Shown piece by piece: positions 58,301 to 64,000 of a stretch of DNA of 64,000 bases (its first letter is position 1; each line of letters opens with the position of its first letter). A model generated the notes under the pieces. That model saw nothing but the letters and a program-made list of their open reading frames with translations, was not told where the DNA came from and ran no database searches. Made by a program: the position numbers and the translations under genes. Location of the stretch: assembly GCF_014066305.1 (NCBI RefSeq), contig NW_023501116.1, forward strand, positions 62,001 to 126,000. Direction: 5' to 3'. Source of the stretch: Letharia columbiana (taxonomy: Eukaryota > Ascomycota > Lecanoromycetes > Lecanorales > Parmeliaceae).

Positions 58301-61260
58301 AAATTATTAAAGAAAAGTTAAATATATTTATAATTATATATATCGCGATAGTATAAAATAAATTAAAAAATAAATATAATCTAAAGTTTTTTTAAAAGTT
58401 ATTAGAGTTTAATAATATTTTTTTAATAAAAAAGTAGAGATCTTATTTATACTTAAATAAGAGAATTATATTATTAAGATTAAGAGCGATAAGAAATCGC
58501 TATATAGCTTTTTATATAATCTATCTTAAATAAAGTTAGCGAAATTATAGTGTTATTTAAAAGATTCCCTTTAGAAAGATTAAATTTATTATTCGACTTT
58601 CTTAGTCGAAGTATTAATTCTTTTATTCTTAAAAGAATAAAGAGCTTTATTTTTATATTAATTATCGAGGCCTAAACGCGATAACTATTAAAAATCGATA
58701 TTTATTATTCTTAATTATCGAGACTTTAAATTATTTATATAAATTTAAAATCTTTATAAAGCTAGATTTTAAGAATATTTATTATTAAATTTAAATTAAA
58801 AAAGATAATAAGTAAAAAATAGCGTTTTATAGTCGTTATAACTATTTTAAATATTTAATTATATCTTTTAAACTCGCTAATATATTAATAATCTTTTAAA
58901 TATATATTAATAAAGTCTTTATAAGTTTAATAAATATAATATATTTAATATATTTAAATAATATTCTAATTGATAGTACTAATTTAATAAAGTATTAATA
59001 ATATATTAAGTAAGTATTTAAGCGTTTACGTTAGTTTTAACTATATATTAATTTAAAGAAATATTAATTCTATATTAAGCGGGTTAAGTTTCTAGAGTTT
59101 ATTATATTTATCGAAGATATTATAATAAATTAGAAATATATCGCTATTTTAAAAGTTATTAAAATTAAAAAGTTATTAAGATATATAAAACTTTTTAGAC
59201 TTTACTAATTTCTATCGATAATTTATTTATAGCTATTCTAGTATAATAGCGTTATTTATTAATTTATTTAAAGGAAGTAAGAATAGTAAGAAATCTAGAT
59301 CGCTAGAGTAAATAGATAATACTAAGCTAATATTTTAATAGCTTTAAAATACTTTTATAATTATATTATTTCTATACTATTATAATTTAAATTTAAAGTT
59401 ATATCTTAAGATCGACGCTTTTAACTTCGATATAAAAATTATATTTTTATAATTAAATAAGAATAGCTATTAGCGATTAATAGTATTTTAATTTAGAAAA
59501 ATAATTTATATAAAGTAAAACTATAAGATTTATAATTAAGAGTTACTTATTATTATAATATCTATAAAATAATAATATTACTATCTAGAAGATAGTATAT
59601 TTTATATTAAAATTTTAATAGATTATAATAATTTTAAGAGCTTTATAAAGTAAAAAGAATTAAATTTTAAATAAGCTTATTAAGCGCTAAAGTTAGCTAT
59701 TTATAATTTTAAGATTTTTTATTAAATAAATAAATTAAACTCTATTAATTCGCTATCGCGACGCTTTAATTATAAAAAAATATCGCTATTAAATATTAAA
59801 TTACTATCGATATTATAGAATAAACTTATACTTTAAATTAATAGCAGTAATTATAAAGAAATAAGAAGATTATAGCGATAATAGCGTCTATATTTTATTT
59901 ATTATTACGGAAAATATTTTATTATAAGAATCTTACTTATATCGATAAGAAAGATTATTTAAAAGTCTATTTAATAAATATCGACGCCGAGATAATAAAT
60001 TTAATCGAGATTCTTTCTTTATATTTAATTTTATTTTAATTATTGAATAACTTTATTATTAATAATTTAATATATCTTAAATTACTACTTTATCTACTTC
60101 TAATAAAAATAAATTAAATTAAATCTAAAAGTAAAAAAAAAAACTACGAAAATTAATAAGAGATAAATATTTCTTAAAAAATATAATAATCTTTTTTAGT
60201 ATATTTTATTATATTTAGAGTATTAATTAATAGTAATTAAGTATTAAATAGCTATTAGTTATCTTTTAAATAATTTATTTTTTATTTTATATATTATATT
60301 TAGTCTTATATAAATTATAAAGAGATTATAGCGATAATAGTATTTATATTTTATATTATTAATATTTAAATAGTTATTTTTAAAAAAGAGCTTAAGATCT
60401 TATAAAGAACTATTTATAATATATTTTAAAGATTAATAAAAATATTAATTTAAGATTTATAAGCTTATAATAATTAAGTAAACTCTTTTTAAATTAATAT
60501 TAATAAATTAATAATTAAGCGTCGCGTATATAATTAAATATAGATTTTAGATTTTAAAAGATTATTAAAATATAATAATTATCTTTATATTTCTAAGAAT
60601 AAAATCTTAAAAGAAAAACTTATTAATAAATATTATAATAATTTATTATTAGAATATTTTAATATTACGAAGATATATAAGCTATTTATTTATAAATATT
60701 ATTAAAATAAAAGCTTAAAGTAAGTTATTAATTATATTAAGATATATAATATTTATTAATAAATTAAAACTTCGCGATATCGTTTATATAGCGAATTAAG
60801 TTTATTTTCTATCGCTATTAAATTATAGAAGAAATTTTTTATAGATTTTATTATTAACTTATTAGCGAGTAAATATAAAGATATTATTTATAATATTATT
60901 CTAGTTATAATAAATTAATTTATAAAAATAATAAGATATATTTTTATATTTATTATAATTAATATCGCTTAGCTAGTAAAAATATTCTATTTTAAAATAA
61001 TATATTATTAGTATATATAAAAGAATAAGATAGAGCTAAATTAGAAAATCTTAAATTTATATATATAGCTAATTATAAATTTATTAAATTTACGCTTTTT
61101 AGTTAAATATCGCGGATAAATAAATTAGCGTTCGTAACTATTAAAAATCTATAAAAATCTATATATAGAAGTCTTATCCTCTAAAATAACCAGCTCTCTA
61201 AGAATACTATTACTTTATAATTTCGTAAATTATAGAGTTTAGTATACGCTTTCTAACGAT
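55380..61260. repeat. second RIP-mutated AT-rich block
   Basis: Almost no CA or TG dinucleotides over 5.9 kb, with TA in large excess and scattered CG. It contains the Ty3/gypsy relic and, near its right end (61005-61150), a segment homologous to 36990-37150. Confidence 0.9.
57740..61000 (+). mobile_element. RIP-inactivated Ty3/gypsy retrotransposon, gag-pol relic
   Basis: Motifs appear in order on the plus strand despite many stops. A gag zinc-knuckle ghost is at about 57744-57790 (YFYYSK..DY.ISK, where Cys codons have become Tyr). The reverse transcriptase starts YRGLNAITIKNRY at 58663, continues with IKLDFKNIYY, and its catalytic segment reads YLNNILID at about 58951-58974 (Asp codons changed to Asn). 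RNase H is at about 59410-59770 (IDAFNFDI, YNKELLIIII-like, YYLEDSIFYIKILIDY, SINSLSRRF). Integrase is at about 60600-60980 (FFIDFIINLL, IILVIIN.FIKIIRY). Stops stand mostly where Gln is expected, as CpA-to-TpA change predicts. LTRs could not be delimited; the 5' limit is uncertain. Confidence 0.82.
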
Positions 61261-61390
61261 ATAAAAATTATGAAGTTTGGCCTACTATTAGTGGATTAAA
61301 TTGATATTCAAATATGATAATTACACCAGACGCGTCCGGGATCGGATAATAATCCTTCCACCTATTTGTGTAATTATTCTTCTTCCACTA

Positions 61391-61432
61391 TTCTATCAAT
61401 TCTATCAATTCTATCAATTCCATCAATATAAA
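61391..61432. repeat. 9-bp direct repeat TTCTATCAA, about four copies
   Basis: Consecutive TTCTATCAA units with one TTCCATCAA variant, directly before a TATAAA-like sequence. Confidence 0.85.
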
Positions 61433-61613
61433 CACATTTACCCTCGGTACCCTCGCACTTAGTTAAATAAGAGGAGGATCTATAATAGGCGAATGCGGAG
61501 AACACTGCGGAGAATATTGCGGAGACAGTTATCAGCAGTAGTGACACGACAGGCCTATCCTCTCCACGATCTCATACCAATCCACTCAGCCAGTGCAAGA
61601 GAAGTCACTACAG

Positions 61614-61997
61614 CAGGCGAATACGGAGAATACTGCGGAGAAACCAAGCGGCAACAAGGCCCCCAGCACCAAGAACACGGCTCAGCTCTCCAAGATCCCA
61701 CGTTATATGCTCTCCACGGTTTCACATTAAATCATTATTCAGCAAGCGGAGAACATCACTGTAACTTAGTCTGTCATCCCCACTGCATTAAGGAGTAAGA
61801 GGAGGAAATACAACAGGTAAATACGGAGAACACTGCGGAGAAATCTAAGCGGCAACAAGGCCACCATCGTCAAGAACACGGCTCAACTCTCCAAGATCCC
61901 ACGTCATATGCTCTCCACAGTTCCATATCAAATCATCACTCAGCAAGCGGAGAACACTACTACAACTTGGCCTGTCATCCCCACTGCATTAATATGG
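61614..61997. repeat. 200-bp tandem duplication
   Basis: Unit 1 begins at 61614 (CAGGCGAATACGGAGAATAC) and unit 2 at 61814 (CAGGTAAATACGGAGAACAC). Both contain CTCTCCAAGATCCCACG and end near CATCCCCACTGCATTA (61790 and 61991). Most differences are C/T or G/A. A partial third copy of the start lies at 61489-61535. Confidence 0.85.
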
Positions 61998-62330
61998 TAC
62001 ATCCACTGCGGCCTCTGCAGGAAAAACATCGGACGATGCATATTTGGACAAATTCAAACCGTCCGATGTCTACAGCTATTTCATTATTCGAAAGATTTCA
62101 CTGCGGCAGGAGATATTATTGGGATTCACACCACTATCTAGCACGTTGTCTCCATTTCTTTCCGGTAGTTCGATACTTCTTGCTATGAGGACATGGTCTT
62201 TCTCTATTTTTTATAGGCAATTATTACGGATTAATCCTCTCTACACTCGATACACCTTCCTAATTAGGCCTTTAGCGCCTCTCCGCACATATATACCTTA
62301 GATTATATAGATTAATGGAATAACTTTATA

Positions 62331-64000
62331 CCATATCAATATTATATAATATTAAGAACTATTCCTTTAATAATAGTTCTAATTTAAAAAATAGATTATG
62401 AATTTAATTTATGAGCCTAAACTTGTTATAATATATTAAATAATATTATTAATAATAGAAGCTTTATATTTATTAATAGCTTTTAATTTATTATTTACTT
62501 TTATTTTAAAATAAGTAATATCTAAATGTTATTTTTTATTTATAAATTAATAAATAGATTAAATACTAAAATTAGATATTAAAATACTTCTTATATATAT
62601 TTATTAACGATAAGTAATATATTTAAGTAAAATAATTATTAATAATAAAGTTCGCTTATATAAATAATTAATATTTCTTTATTAAAATAATATTATTCTT
62701 TCTAATATATAAATATTATTCTAAAATTTATTAAAAGATTAAAAATAACTTTATTAAGAGAGAGATATTCGCTATAAATAATAAAGTAAAAAAATTATAA
62801 GTATTAAAAAATAAGATAATAAAATATCTTTATAGCGCTATTACGATTTAGTTTAAATATTATAATAAAATATATTAATTTTAAAGTTATAAGATAAGCG
62901 ATTTAATAATATTAGCGATTAAGAATTTAAAGTAGAAATATCTAAGTAAGAAGTTATCTTATAAATTTATAAATTTATTTTAAATTATAAATAAAATAAA
63001 GGCGTAAACGTATTATCTACTTTTATTTCTAATATATAAAATTTCTAATATCTTTTATATATTATTATTTAAACTTTATTATAATCTCGATTATAATAAT
63101 ATAGCGAGTATTTTTATATAAATTTTTAAGCTTATTAATAATAATAAGCTTTAAAAAATTAAAAAAATTATTAATAAGATTAAATATAAGAAAGGCGTTT
63201 AATATAAAGTTAAATAAATTAATTAAGATAAAAAGTATAATTAATAACTATTAAATAATAAACTTATTAATATTAATAAATTAATTTAAGTCTATAAATA
63301 GATAAATAGTAAATAAAAGTATTAAATAATAGATAATAATAAGTTTATTATTATTAAAGAGCTTATTTAATTATATAAAATAATAATAAATAAATAAATA
63401 TAATAAAATAAGATATAAATATTAATTAAATTAAATATATTTCTAGATAATACTTATACTACGTATATACTTCTCTATATTTACTATTATTAAAATATAA
63501 ATTAATTAATTAATTATATTATTTAGTTATCTATTAAACTTTATTATAAAGAAATTATATTATATTAAAGTATATATTATTAATATAAATATATTTTTAT
63601 CTAGAATAGCTATTAAAGTATTATCTAAGAACTTTATATTAGCGCTATTACTAAAAAAGATTATTATTTAAATATTCTTTATTATCTTAATATTAGATTT
63701 TAAATTAAATTTATTAATTTATTATTTTAATAAAAAGATAATTAAAGTATAATCTTTAAGTTAATATTTATCGATATTCGCTATATATTAATAAAGGCTT
63801 TTAAGCTTCTTTTTTAATAACTTATTTATTTTCTTTAACTTCGCTACGCGTTTATTTATCGTTATAAACTAATTTTAAAAATTTATAATTATAATAAAGG
63901 CGATTAAAATTATTACTATCGTATATCTTTATAATTTATATTATTAAATAATCTTCTTATTAAATTTAGCTCATCGATAAGATAATCTTTAAAATTATTT
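62331..64000. repeat. third RIP-mutated AT-rich block, continues past the window
   Basis: Same CA/TG depletion as the other blocks. No motif could be read with confidence. It probably is the body of another repeated element. Confidence 0.85.

Larger units (their letters stand above)
61262..62330 (+). mobile_element. unmutated island, probable LTR-element fragment
   Basis: Normal-composition DNA between two RIP blocks. It includes 61391-61432 (TTCTATCAA repeated about four times, followed by ATATAAACAC), which could be an LTR promoter region, then GAATGCGGAGAACACTGCGG-type sequence and a 200-bp tandem duplication. No long frame is convincing. A recently inserted LTR-retroelement fragment is the likeliest source, but no coding domain supports it. 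Confidence 0.4.

Noticed and set aside
61493..62301. Frames of 73-101 codons in the unmutated island
   Set aside because: They follow the tandem duplication in several frames and show no retroelement domain, so no coding call is made.

Overview
The window looks like nuclear DNA of a filamentous ascomycete (Pezizomycotina, plausibly a Dothideomycete). Genes have short GT-AG introns of about 45-110 bases. Several protein families are typical of such fungi: DUF3431, DUF6536, a KP4-like toxin, a B-lectin, a GH17 glucanase and NACHT/ankyrin proteins. Long AT-rich tracts almost lack CA and TG dinucleotides, the mark of repeat-induced point mutation (RIP). The species cannot be named from the sequence alone. 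All exon joins given here come from manual reading of splice signals and phase.

Layout. 1-6.3 kb holds a partial F-box-like gene, a small two-exon orphan, a three-exon C2HC zinc-finger gene and a secreted KP4-like toxin gene. 6.3-11.1 kb is gene-poor. 11.1-17.1 kb holds a secreted GH17 glucanase, a 766-residue DUF6536 membrane protein and a DUF3431 protein. 17.1-27.4 kb holds an intact dienelactone hydrolase gene between two decayed subtilisin-like protease genes. 27.4-34.5 kb has a simple-repeat-rich intergenic stretch, an APC-superfamily permease and a second F-box-like gene. 34.56-38.26 kb is a RIP-mutated block with a 1.2-kb palindrome inside it. 38.5-55.0 kb has a Cys-rich secreted protein, a decayed ankyrin gene, a secreted B-lectin, a decayed NACHT-ankyrin (NLR-like) gene, a catalase and a sulfotransferase-like protein. 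From 55.36 kb to the end, after two TTAGGG units, lies RIP-mutated transposon DNA. It includes a Ty3/gypsy pol whose RT, RNase H and integrase motifs can still be read, and a 1-kb unmutated island with a 200-bp tandem duplication.

No biosynthetic cluster is evident. The shared theme is a repeat-bordered compartment rich in secreted proteins (KP4-like, GH17, lectin, Cys-rich protein) and decaying surveillance or protease genes, with a few housekeeping-type genes (catalase, permease, hydrolase) between them. The most unusual structure is the palindrome at 35.5-36.7 kb. Its two arms carry mirror-image 15-bp repeat arrays, but only the outer right arm has been heavily converted to AT.
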